64,000 nt of DNA, from positions 124,001 through 188,000 of the forward strand of contig JAZAQT010000027.1 of assembly GCA_036417435.1 (NCBI GenBank), in the 5' to 3' direction. Under the pieces are notes generated by a model. The model did not search any database. It was not told the origin of the DNA and saw only the letters and a list, made by a program, of their open reading frames with translations. The number at the start of each line of letters is the position of its first letter. Within the stretch, counting starts at the first letter, position 1. The DNA is from Inia geoffrensis (Eukaryota; Chordata; Mammalia; Artiodactyla; Iniidae). Below are positions 21,388 to 33,546 of this stretch, piece after piece. The position numbers and the translations under genes are program-made.

Positions 21388-23124
21388 GTGCCCGTCCAAA
21401 CACATCGAGTTAGCCGCTCATTGGTTCTCCTTATTCCTGATCATCTTCTACCGAAATTGCAAAGTGTGCGAAACAAGAGGTCAAAGGCACTGACTCTCCA
21501 AGTGGGGAGAATGTTAATATGGCCTCTGGAACGGCGAACTCGAGTCCCAGGGTTCGAAAATGGCGATGAGTTTTAGAAACTTTGCCTGATCACTTCGTGG
21601 ACCATATTCTGGGTTTTCCATGCATATTTTAGCTGAAGGATAAATCCCTTAAACGTGGAGATTTGGGACCCGTGGAATGGGAACCATGCACCATTACCTC
21701 AAAGGGTCTGCATTCCCTCACCAATAGCATCAGCCCCAAGTGTCCAGCCTTATCTCTCCCACGGCTGTGGATGTAGAGGTGGTAAATCCAAGATTCCACA
21801 CAAGCCCTGAAGGACTTATTTAAGAATTTCTCTCTATTTCACAGTCCTTGTGTTTTCTTTTTCAAATTTATTTTTATAAGGGGATTTAGCTTATGTACAC
21901 TGCTGTGTGTATGCTGCTGTACACAAATGATTTTCTTATGGAGACCTATAAATGTATGGGTTTTAATTTTCTTCATAGTCAGGTATATTCCTCGGTTTTG
22001 AACACGGGGTGCTGAGTCCATGTGGTTGAGCGAGGAGGAGGTCTTGTCTAATATATATTTGGCTTATGGAATGGTATCTGTCCTAATATCAACCTCTGGT
22101 TTTATGCAGCCTCCCCACTCTCCTTTCCCCTTAAGCAAGCATCAGTTTCTTTTGTAAATGTGAGACTCTGTTGTGTTTTGTAATGCAGTTCACGCGTAGC
22201 CGTGTTTACGTTCCCGGTATTCGTGATACCTTATGATGTTTCTTTTTCTGTGTGACTTATTTCACTTAGAATCATCGTAACTAAATCCACTCATTATGCT
22301 GCTACTGGTCTGTTGCCATTGATTTCATTGTTGAGTGATATTCCATTGTAGGGATGTACCACAACTTTTATATCCATTTATCGCTTTCTGGGCTATTGAA
22401 GTTTTACCATAGTCAAGGTTCCCGTACAGAGCGCAGCCCCAAACTTTGGTGTGGCTGTGTCTTTTTCATTTAAATTTTCCGAATCTATGGCACCATAAGT
22501 GGAAGTGCCCTAAGCTCTCTAGCTTGGTTTTCTCTTTGTTCCAGGAAACACCATCCACTTCTCCAGAGTGGCTGTTGGCAATTTACATCCCGCCCATCAG
22601 CATAACAAGGCTGCCGGTTCTCCATGGCCTGTCCTGCCTCTCTGGATTTTACACTTTTTTTCGGAGGGCCCTTTTGATCGGTGGGAAGTGAGAGTTGCTT
22701 GTAGTGCGGATTTCCATTGCAGGCTTGCTTGGTTGGCCAAAAAGGGCGTATGCGTTTTTTCCTGAATATATTCAGGAAAAAACGCATACGCCCTTTTTGG
22801 CCAAGTGCATCACTGTCGAACTGCTGCCTCTTTTCCTACGCGTTCAGAGCAATTCTTATCTACCCCCCGATATCTGTTTTCTGCAATTCTGCGTCGCGTT
22901 CAAGTCCTCCTCACAGCCTTCCTTCAATAAATTTTTGGATGATAGGGGTCATTTGGAACTCTGCAGGATTGTGAGTTACAGTGCCAGAAATCTCCTTTTC
23001 TCAACTCGCTTTCTTGTGAGCTGACCGCAAACCCGAAGAATTGCTTCAGGCCCTAATCTCTTTCCGGCATGGCTCGCTGAGCCTTTGGTGAACTCTTCTT
23101 CCTGTAGGGAAATCAGAGTTCAAT
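21388..23124. repeat. Satellite monomer 13 (dimer type A)
   Basis: A markers with TTTATCGCTTTC. Private-to-pair changes CCCTAAGCTC (near 22511) and TCTCTTTCCGG (near 23059) recur only in monomer 27. Perfect palindrome 22733-22804. Confidence 0.95.
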
Positions 23125-24861
23125 GTGCCCGTCCAAACACATCGAGTTAGCCGCTCATTGGTTCTCCTTATTCCTGATCATCTTCTACCGAAATTGCAAA
23201 GTGTGCGAAACAAGAGGTCAAAGGCACTGACTCTCCAAGTGGGGAGAATGTTAATATGGCCTCTGGAGGGGCGAACTCGAGTCCCAGGGTTCGAAAATGG
23301 CGATGAGTTTTAGAAACTTTGCCTGATCACTTCGTGGACCATATTCTGGGTTTTCCATGCATATTTTAGCTGAAGGATAAATCCCTTAAACGTGGAGATT
23401 TGGGACCCGTGGAATGGGAACCATGCACCATTACCTCAAAGGGTCTGCATTCCCTCACCAATAGCATCAGCCCCAAGTGTCCAGCCTTATCTCTCCCACG
23501 GCTGTGGATGTAGAGGTGGTAAATCCAAGATTCCACACAAGCCCTGAAGGACTTATTTAAGAATTTCTCTCTATTTCACAGTCCTTGTGTTTTCTTTTTC
23601 AAATTTATTTTTATAAGGGGATTTAGCTTATGTACACTGCTGTGTGTATGCTGCTGTACACAAATGATTTTCTTATGGAGACCTATAAATGTATGGGTTT
23701 TAATTTTCTTCATAGTCAGGTATATTCCTCGGTTTTGAACACGGGGTGCTGAGTCCATGTGGTTGAGCGAGGAGGAGGTCTTGTCTAATATATATTTGGC
23801 TTATGGAATGGTATCTGTCCTAATATCAACCTCTGGTTTTATGCAGCCTCCCCACTCTCCTTTCCCCTTAAGCAAGCATCAGTTTCTTTTGTAAATGTGA
23901 GACTCTGTTGTGTTTTGTAATGCAGTTCACGCGTAGCCGTGTTTACGTTCCCGGTATTCGTGATACCTTATGATGTTTCTTTTTCTGTGTGACTTATTTC
24001 ACTTAGAATCATCGTAACTAAATCCACTCATTATGCTGCTACTGGTCTGTTGCCATTGATTTCATTGTTGAGTGATATTCCATTGTAGGGATGTACCACA
24101 ACTTTTATATCCATTTTTCTCTTTCTGGGCTATTGAAGTTGTACCATAGTCAAGGTTCCCGTAAAGAGCGCAGCCCCAAACTTTGGTGTGGCTGTGTCTT
24201 TTTCATTTAAATTTTCCGAATCTATGGCACCATAAGTGGAAGTGCCCTAGGCTCTCTAGCTTGGTTTTCTCTTTGTTCCAGGAAACACCATCCACTTCTC
24301 CAGAGTGGCTGTTGGCAATTTACATCCCGCCCATCTGCATAACAAGGCTGCCGGTTCTCCATGGCCTGTCCTGCCTCTCTGGATTTTACACTTTTTTTCG
24401 GAGGGCCCTTTTGATCGGTGGGAAGTGAGAGTTGCTTGTAGTGCGGATTTCCATTGCAGGCTTGCTTGGTTGGCCAAAAAGGGCGTATGCGTTTTTTCCT
24501 GAATATATTCAGGAAAAAACGCATACGCCCTTTTTGGCCAAGTGCATCACTGTCGAACTGCTGCCTCTTTTCCTACGCGTTCAGAGCAATTCTTATCTAT
24601 CCCCCAATATCTGTTTTCTGCAATTCTGTGTCGCGTTCAAGTCCTCCTCACAGCCTTCCTTCAATAAATTTTTGGATGATAGGGCTCATTTGGAACTCTG
24701 CAGGATTGTGAGTTACAGTGCCAGAAATCTCCTTTTCTCAACTCGCTTTCTTGTGAGCTGACCGCAAACCCGAAGAATTGCTTCAGGCCCTAATCTCGTT
24801 CCGGCATGGCACGCTGAGCCTTTGGTGAACTCTTCTTCCTGTAGGGAAATCAGAGTTCAAT
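23125..24861. repeat. Satellite monomer 14 (dimer type B)
   Basis: B markers, close to the B consensus. Perfect palindrome 24470-24541. It carries AGGGCTCATTTGG near 24682, as do the B units 12 and 16. Confidence 0.95.
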
Positions 24862-26598
24862 GTGCCCGTCCAAACACATCGAGTTAGCCGCTCATTGGTT
24901 CTCCTTATTCCTGATCATCTTCTACCGAAATTGCAAAGTGTGCGAAACAAGAGGTCAAAGGCACTGACTCTCCAAGTGGGGAGAATGTTAATATGGCCTC
25001 TGGAACGGCGAACTCGAGTCCCAGGGTTTGAAAATGGCGATGAGTTTTAGAAACTTTGCCTGATCACTTCGTGGACCATATTCTGGGTTTTCCATGCATA
25101 TTTTAGCTGAAGGATAAATCCCTTAAACGTGGAGATTTGGGACCCGTGGAATGGGAACCATGCACCATTACCTCAAAGGGTCTGCATTCCCTCACCAATA
25201 GCATCAGCCCCAAGTGTCCAGCCTTATCTCTCCCACGGCTGTGGATGTAGAGGTGGTAAATCCAAGATTCCACACAAGCCCTGAAGGACTTATTTAAGAA
25301 TTTCTCTCTATTTCACAGTCCTTGTGTTTTCTTTTTCAAATTTATTTTTATAAGGGGATTTAGCTTATGTACACTGCTGTGTGTATGCTGCTGTACACAA
25401 ATGATTTTCTTATGGAGACCTATAAATGTATGGGTTTTAATTTTCTTCATAGTCAGGTATATTCCTCGGTTTTGAACACGGGGTGCTGAGTCCATGTGGT
25501 TGAGCGAGGAGGAGGTCTTGTCTAATATATATTTGGCTTATGGAATGGTATCTGTCCTAATATCAACCTCTGGTTTTATGCAGCCTCCCCACTCTCCTTT
25601 CCCCTTAAGCAAGCATCAGTTTCTTTTGTAAATGTGAGACTCTGTTGTGTTTTGTAATGCAGTTCACGCGTAGCCGTGTTTACGTTCCCGGTATTCGTGA
25701 TACCTTATGATGTTTCTTTTTCTGTGTGACTTATTTCACTTAGAATCATCGTAACTAAATCCACTCATTATGCTGCTACTGGTCTGTTGCCATTGATTTC
25801 ATTGTTGAGTGATATTCCATTGTAGGGATGTACCACAACTTTTATATCCATTTATCGCTTTCTGGGCTATTGAAATTTTACCATAGTCAAGGTTCCCGTA
25901 CAGAGCGCAGCCCCAAACTTTGGTGTGGCTGTGTCTTTTTCATTTAAATTTTCCGAATCTATGGCACCATAAGTGGAAGTGCCCTAGGCTCTCTAGCTTG
26001 GTTTTCTCTTTGTTCCAGGAAACACCATCCACTTCTCCAGAGTGGCTGTTGGCAATTTACATCCCGCCCATCAGCATAACAAGGCTGCCGGTTCTCCATG
26101 GCCTGTCCTGCCTCTCTGGATTTTACACTTTTTTTCGGAGGGCCCTTTTGATCGGTGGGAAGTGAGAGTTGCTTGTAGTGCGGATTTCCATTGCAGGCTT
26201 GCTTGGTTGGCCAAAAAGGGCGTATGCGTTTTTTCCTGAATATATTCAGGAAAAAACGCATACGCCCTTTTTGGCCAAGTGCATCACTGTCGAACTGCTG
26301 CCTCTTTTCCTACGCGTTCAGAGCAATTCTTATCTACCCCCCGATATCTGTTTTCTGCAATTCTGCGTCGCGTTCAAGTCCTCCTCACAGCCTTCCTTCA
26401 ATAAATTTTTGGATGATAGGGGTCATTTGGAACTCTGCATGATTGTGAGTTACAGTGCCAGAAATCTCCTTTTCTCAACTCGCTTTCTTGTGAGCTGACC
26501 GCAAACCCGAAGAATTGCTTCAGGCCCTAATCTCGTTCCGGCATGGCTCGCTGAGCCTTTGGTGAACTCTTCTTCCTGTAGGGAAATCAGAGTTCAAT
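24862..26598. repeat. Satellite monomer 15 (dimer type A)
   Basis: A markers with TTTATCGC and GAAATTTTACC. GGTTTGAAAATGG (25029, a CpG-to-TpG change) and CTGCATGATTG (near 26437) are shared only with monomer 29. Perfect palindrome 26207-26278. Confidence 0.95.
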
Positions 26599-28335
26599 GT
26601 GCCCGTCCAAACACATCGAGTTAGCCGCTCATTGGTTCTCCTTATTCCTGATCATCTTCTACCGAAATTGCAAAGTGTGCGAAACAAGAGGTCAAAGGCA
26701 CTGACTCTCCAAGTGGGGAGAATGTTAATATGGCCTCTGGAGGGGCGAACTCGAGTCCCAGGGTTCGAAAATGGCGATGAGTTTTAGAAACTTTGCCTGA
26801 TCACTTCGTGGACCATATTCTGGGTTTTCCATGCATATTTTAGCTGAAGGATAAATCCCTTAAACGTGGAGATTTGGGACCCGTGGAATGGGAACCATGC
26901 ACCATTACCTCAAAGGGTCTGCATTCCCTCACCAATAGCATCAGCCCCAAGTGTCCAGCCTTATCTCTCCCACGGCTGTGGATGTAGAGGTGGTAAATCC
27001 AAGATTCCACACAAGCCCTGAAGGACTTATTTAAGAATTTCTCTCTATTTCACAGTCCTTGTGTTTTCTTTTTCAAATTTATTTTTATAAGGGGATTTAG
27101 CTTATGTACACTGCTGTGTGTATGCTGCTGTACACAAATGATTTTCTTATGGAGACCTATAAATGTATGGGTTTTAATTTTCTTCATAGTCAGGTATATT
27201 CCTCGGTTTTGAACACGGGGTGCTGAGTCCATGTGGTTGAGCGAGGAGGAGGTCTTGTCTAATATATATTTGGCTTATGGAATGGTATCTGTCCTAATAT
27301 CAACCTCTGGTTTTATGCAGCCTCCCCACTCTCCTTTCCCCTTAAGCAAGCATCAGTTTCTTTTGTAAATGTGAGACTCTGTTGTGTTTTGTAATGCAGT
27401 TCACGCGTAGCCGTGTTTACGTTCCCGGTATTCGTGATACCTTATGATGTTTCTTTTTCTGTGTGACTTATTTCACTTAGAATCATCGTAACTAAATCCA
27501 CTCATTATGCTGCTACTGGTCTGTTGCCATTGATTTCATTGTTGAGTGATATTCCATTGTAGGGATGTACCACAACTTTTATATCCATTTTTCTCTTTCT
27601 GGGCTATTGAAGTTGTACCATAGTCAAGGTTCCCGTCAAGAGAGCAGCCCCAAACTTTGGTGTGGCTGTGTCTTTTTCATTTAAATTTTCCGAATCTATA
27701 GCACCATAAGTGGAAGTGCCCTAGGCTCTCTAGCTTGGTTTTCTCTTTGTTCCAGGAAACACCATCCACTTCTCCAGAGTGGCTGTTGGCAATTTACATC
27801 CCGCCCATCTGCATAACAAGGCTGCCGGTTCTCCATGGCCTGTCCTGCCTCTCTGGATTTTACACTTTTTTTCGGAGGGCCCTTTTGATCGGTGGGAAGT
27901 GAGAGTTGCTTGTAGTGCGGATTTCCATTGCAGGCTTGCTTGGTTGGCCAAAAAGGGCGTATGCGTTTTTTCCTGAATATATTCAGGAAAAAACGCATAC
28001 GCCCTTTTTGGCCAAGTGCATCACTGTCGAACTGCTGCCTCTTTTCCTACGCGTTCAGAGCAATTCTTATCTATCCCCCAATATCTGTTTTCTGCAATTC
28101 TGTGTCGCGTTCAAGTCCTCCTCACAGCCTTCCTTCAATAAATTTTTGGATGATAGGGCTCATTTGGAACTCTGCAGGATTGTGAGTTACAGTGCCAGAA
28201 ATCTCCTTTTCTCAACTCGCTTTCTTGTGAGCTGACCGCAAACCCGAAGAATTGCTTCAGGCCCTAATCTTGTTCCGGCATGGCACGCTGAGCCTTTGGT
28301 GAACTCTTCTTCCTGTAGGGAAATCAGAGTTCAAT
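26599..28335. repeat. Satellite monomer 16 (dimer type B)
   Basis: B type at ATCTGCATAAC and CTATCCCCCAATATC but with CGTCAAGAGAG. TCTATAGCACC near 27696 and CTTGTTCCGG at 28271 (CpG loss) recur only in monomer 30. Perfect palindrome 27944-28015. Confidence 0.95.
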
Positions 28336-30072
28336 GTGCCCGTCCAAACACATCGAGTTAGCCGCTCATTGGTTCTCCTTATTCCTGATCATCTTCTACC
28401 GAAATTGCAAAGTGTGCGAAACAAGAGGTCAAAGGCACTGACTCTCCAAGTGGGGAGAATGTTAATATGGCCTCTGGAACGGCGAACTCGAGTCCCAGGG
28501 TTCGAAAATGGCGATGAGTTTTAGAAACTTTGCCTGATCACTTCGTGGACCATATTCTGGGTTTTCCATGCATATTTTAGCTGAAGGATAAATCCCTTAA
28601 ACGTGGAGATTTGGGACCCGTGGAATGGGAACCATGCACCATTACCTCAAAGGGTCTGCATTCCCTCACCAATAGCATCAGCCCCAAGTGTCCAGCCTTA
28701 TCTCTCCCACGGCTGTGGATGTAGAGGTGGTAAATCCAAGATTCCACACAAGCTCTGAAGGACTTATTTAAGAATTTCTCTCTATTTCACAGTCCTTGTG
28801 TTTTCTTTTTCAAATTTATTTTTATAAGGGGATTTAGCTTATGTACACTGCTGTGTGTATGCTGCTGTACACAAATGATTTTCTTATGGAGACCTATAAA
28901 TGTATGGGTTTTAATTTTCTTCATAGTCAGGTATATTCCTCGGTTTTGAACACGGGGTGCTGAGTCCATGTGGTTGAGCGAGGAGGAGGTCTTGTCTAAT
29001 ATATATTTGGCTTATGGAATGGTATCTGTCCTAATATCAACCTCTGGTTTTATGCAGCCTCCCCACTCTCCTTTCCCCTTAAGCAAGCATCAGTTTCTTT
29101 TGTAAATGTGAGACTCTGTTGTGTTTTGTAATGCAGTTCACGCGTAGCCGTGTTTACGTTCCCGGTATTCGTGATACCTTATGATGTTTCTTTTTCTGTG
29201 TGACTTATTTCACTTAGAATCATCGTAACTAAATCCACTCATTATGCTGATACTGGTCTGTTGCCATTGATTTCATTGTTGAGTGATATTCCATTGTAGG
29301 GATGTACCACAACTTTTATATCCATTTTTCGCTTTCTGGGCTATTGAAGTTGTACCATAGTCAAGGTTCCCGTACAGAGCGCAGCCCCAAACTTTGGTGT
29401 GGCTGTGTCTTTTTCATTTAAATTTTCCGAATCTATGGCACCATAAGTGGAAGTGCCCTAGGCTCTCTAGCTTGGTTTTCCCTTTGTTCCAGGAAACACC
29501 ATCCACTTCTCCAGAGTGGCTGTTGGCAATTTATATCCCGCCCATCAGCATAACAAGGCTGCCGGTTCTCCATGGCCTGTCCTGCCTCTCTGGATTTTAC
29601 ACTTTTTTTCGGAGGGCCCTTTTGATCGGTGGGAAGTGAGAGTTGCTTGTAGTGCGGATTTCCATTGCAGGCTTGCTTGGTTGGCCAAAAAGGGCGTATG
29701 CGTTTTTTCCTGAATATATTCAGGAAAAAACGCATACGCCCTTTTTGGCCAAGTGCATCACTGTCGAACTGCTGCCTCTTTTCCTACGCGTTCAGAGCAA
29801 TTCTTATCTACCCCCCGATATCTGTTTTCTGCAATTCTGCGTCGCGTTCAAGTCCTCCTCACAGCCTTCCTTCAATAAATTTTTGGATGATAGCGGTCAT
29901 TTGGAACTCTGCAGGATTGCGAGTTACAGTGCCAGAAATCTCCTTTTCTCAACTCGCTTTCTTGTGAGCTGACCGCAAACCCGAAGAATTGCTTCAGGCC
30001 CTAATCTCGTTCCGGCATGGCACGCTGAGCCTTTGGTGAACTCTTCTTCCTGTAGGGAAATCAGAGTTCAAT
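28336..30072. repeat. Satellite monomer 17 (dimer type A)
   Basis: A type at CGCTTTC and CGTACAGAG but with GTTGTACC. Changes AAGCTCTGAAGG, GCTGATACTGG, TTTTCCCTTTG, TTTATATCCCG and ATAGCGGTC are shared with monomer 31; some (TTTTCCCTTTG, TTTATATCCCG) also occur in 19, 21 and 33. Perfect palindrome 29681-29752. Confidence 0.95.
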
Positions 30073-31809
30073 GTGCCCGTCCAAACACATCGAGTTAGCC
30101 GCTCATTGGTTCTCCTTATTCCTGATCATCTTCTACCGAAATTGCAAAGTGTGCGAAACAAGAGGTCAAAGGCACTGACTCTCCAAGTGGGGAGAATGTT
30201 AATATGGCCTCTGGAGGGGCGAACTCGAGTCCCAGGGTTCGAAAATGGCGATGAGTTTTAGAAACTTTGCCTGATCACTTCGTGGACCATATTCTGGGTT
30301 TTCCATGCATATTTTAGCTGAAGGATAAATCCCTTAAACGTGGAGATTTGGGACCCGTGGAATGGGAACCATGCACCATTGCCTCAAAGGGTCTGCATTC
30401 CCTCACCAATAGCATCAGCCCCAAGTGTCCAGCCTTATCTCTCCCACGGCTGTGGATGTAGAGGTGGTAAATCCAAGATTCCACACAAGCCCTGAAGGAC
30501 TTATTTAAGAATTTCTCTCTATTTCACAGTCCTTGTGTTTTCTTTTTCAAATTTATTTTCATAAGGGGATTTAGCTTATGTACACTGCTGTGTGTATGCT
30601 GCTGTACACAAATGATTTTCTTATGGAGACCTATAAATGTATGGGTTTTAATTTTCTTCATAGTCAGGTATATTCCTCGGTTTTGAATACGGGGTGCTGA
30701 GTCCATGTGGTTGAGCGAGGAGGAGGTCTTGTCTAATATATATTTGGCTTATGGAATGGTATCTGTCCTAATATCAACCTCTGGTTTTATGCAGCCTCCC
30801 CACTCTCCTTTCCCCTTGAGCAAGCATCAGTTTCTTTTGTAAATGTGAGACTCTGTTGTGTTTTGTAATGCAGTTCACGCGTAGCCGTGTTTACGTTCCC
30901 GGTATTCGTGATACCTTATGATGTTTCTTTTTCTGTGTGACTTATTTCACTTAGAATCATCGTAACTAAATCCACTCATTATGCTGCTACTGGTCTGTTG
31001 CCATTGATTTCATTGTTGAGTGATATTCCATTGTAGGGATGTACCACAACTTTTATATCCATTTTTCTCTTTCTGGGCTATTGAAGTTGTACCATAGTCA
31101 AGGTTCCCATAAAGAGAGCAGCCCCAAACTTTGGTGTGGCTGTGTCTTTTTCATTTAAATTTTCCGAATCTATGGCACCATAAGTGGAAGTGCCCTAGGC
31201 TCTCTAGCTTGGTTTTCTCTTTGTTCCAGGAAACACCATCCACTTCTCCAGAGTGGCTGTTGGCAATTTACATCCCGCCCATCAGCATAACAAGGCTGCC
31301 GGTTCTCCATGGCCTGTCCTGCCTCTCTGGATTTTACACTTTTTTTCGGAGGGCCCTTTTGATCGGTGGGAAGTGAGAGTTGCTTGTAGTGCGGATTTCC
31401 ATTGCAGGCTTGCTTGGTTGGCCAAAAAGGGCGTATGCGTTTTTTCCTGAATATATTCAGGAAAAAACGCATACGCCCTTTTTGGCCAAGTGCATCACTG
31501 TCGAACTGCTGCCTCTTTTCCTACGCTTTCAGAAAAATTCTTATCTACCCCCCTATATCTGTTTTCTGCAATTCTGCGTCGCGTTCAAGTCCTCCTCACA
31601 GCCTTCCTTCAATAAATTTTTGGATGATAGGGGTCATTTGGAACTCTGCAGGATTATGAGTTACAGTGCCAGAAATCTCCTTTTCTCAACTCGCTTTCTT
31701 CTGAGCTGACCGCAAACCCGAAGAATTGCTTCAGGCCCTAATCTCGTTCCGGCATGGCACGCTGAGCCTTTGGTGAACTCTTCTTCCTGTAGGGAAATCA
31801 GAGTTCAAT
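30073..31809. repeat. Satellite monomer 18
   Basis: Outside the B-A alternation. Tags shared only with monomer 32 are CATTGCCTC (30379), TTTTCATAAGG, GAATACGGGG, CCTTGAGCAAG, CCCATAAAG (31109), CAGAAAAATTC and CCCCCTATATC. Perfect palindrome 31418-31489. Confidence 0.95.
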
Positions 31810-33546
31810 GTGCCCGTCCAAACACATCGAGTTAGCCGCTCATTGGTTCTCTTTATTCCTGATCATCTTCTACCGAAATTGCAAAGTGTGCGAAACAAGA
31901 GGTCAAAGGCACTGACTCTCCAAGTGGGGAGAATGTTAATATGGCCTCTGGAACGGCGAACTCGAGTCCCAGGGTTCGAAAATGGCGATGAGTTTTAGAA
32001 ACTTTGCCTGATCACTTCGTGGACCATATTCTGGGTTTTCTATGCATATTTTAGCTGAAGGATAAATCCCTTAAACGTGGAGATTTGGGACCCGTGGAAT
32101 GGGAACCATGCACCATTACCTCAAAGGGTCTGCATTCCCTCACCAATAGCATCAGCCCCAAGTGTCCAGCCTTATCTCTCCCACGGCTGTGGATGTAGAG
32201 GTGGTAAATCCAAGATTCCACACAAGCCCTGAAGGACTTATTTAAGAATTTCTCTCTATTTCACAGTCCTTGTGTTTTCTTTTTCAAATTTATTTTTATA
32301 AGGGGATTTAGCTTATGTACACTGCTGTGTGTATGCTGCTGTACACAAATGATTTTCTTATGGAGACCTATAAATGTATGGGTTTTAATTTTCTTCATAG
32401 TCAGGTATATTCCTCGGTTTTGAACACGGGGTGCTGAGTCCATGTGGTTGAGCGAGGAGGAGGTCTTGTCTAATATATATTTGGCTTATGGAATGGTATC
32501 TGTCCTAATATCAACCTCTGGTTTTATGCAGCCTCCCCACTCTCCTTTCCCCTTAAGCAAGCATCAGTTTCTTTTGTAAATGTGAGACTCTGTTGTGTTT
32601 TGTAATGCAGTTCACGCGTAGCCGTGTTTACGTTCCCGGTATTCGTGATACCTTATGATGTTTCTTTTTCTGTGTGACTTATTTCACTTAGAATCATCGT
32701 AACTAAATCCACTCATTGTGCTGCTACTGGTCTGTTACCATTGATTTCATTGTTGAGTGATATTCCATTGTAGGGATGTACCACACCTTTTATATCCATT
32801 TTTCTCTTTCTGGGCTATTGAAGTTGTACCATAGTCAAGGTTCCCGTAAAGAGCGCAGCCCCAAACTTTGGTGTGGCTGTGTCTTTTTCATTTAAATTTT
32901 CCGAATCTATGGCACCATAAGTGGAAGTGCCCTAGGCTCTCTAGCTTGGTTTTCCCTTTGTTCCAGGAAACACCATCCACTTCTCCAGAGTGGCTGTTGG
33001 CAATTTATATCCCGCCCATCAGCATAACAAGGCTGCCGGTTCTCCATGGCCTGTCCTGCCTCTCTGGATTTTACACTTTTTTTCGGAGTGCCCTTTTGAT
33101 CGGTGGGAAGTGAGAGTTGCTTGTAGTGCGGATTTCCATTGCAGGCTTGCTTGGTTGGCCAAAAAGGGCGTATGCGTTTTTTCCTGAATATATTCAGGAA
33201 AAATCGCATACGCCCTTTTTGGCCAAGTGCATCACTGTCGAACTGCTGCCTCTTTTCCTACGCTTTCAGAGCAATTCTTATCTACCCCCCGATATCTGTT
33301 TTCTGCAATTCTGCGTCGCGTTCAAGTCCTCCTGACAGCCTTCCTTCAATAAATTTTTGGATGATAGGGGTCATTTGGAACTCTGCAGGATTGTGAGTTA
33401 CAGTGCCAGAAATCTCCTTTTCTCAACTCGCTTTCTTGTGAGCTGACCGCAAACCCGAAGAATTGCTTCAGGCCCTAATCTCGTTCTGGCATGGCACGCT
33501 GAGCCTTTGGTGAACTCTTCTTCCTGTAGGGAAATCTGAGTTCAAT
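31810..33546. repeat. Satellite monomer 19
   Basis: Tags are TCTCTTTATTCC, TCTATGCATA, CATTGTGCTG, GTTACCATTG, CACACCTTTT, CGGAGTGCCC and CTCCTGACAGCC. Its near twins are monomer 21 (+3,474) and monomer 33 (+24,318). Palindrome 33155-33226 has an arm mismatch (AAATCGCATACG). Confidence 0.95.

Larger units (their letters stand above)
12703..30072. repeat. Higher-order repeat: five 3,474-bp dimers (B-A), first set
   Basis: Monomers 8 to 17 alternate B-A-B-A at several linked sites: CTCTTTCTGG/CGCTTTCTGG, CGTAAAGAG/CGTACAGAG, ATCTGCATAAC/ATCAGCATAAC and CTATCCCCCAATATC/CTACCCCCCGATATC. Units two apart are visibly more alike than neighbours. Five dimers fill exactly 17,370 bp. The last B unit (monomer 16) has CGTCAAGAG and the last A unit (17) has GTTGTACC, so alternation weakens at the right end. 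This is the standard signature of a higher-order repeat made by unequal exchange two units out of register. Confidence 0.88.
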
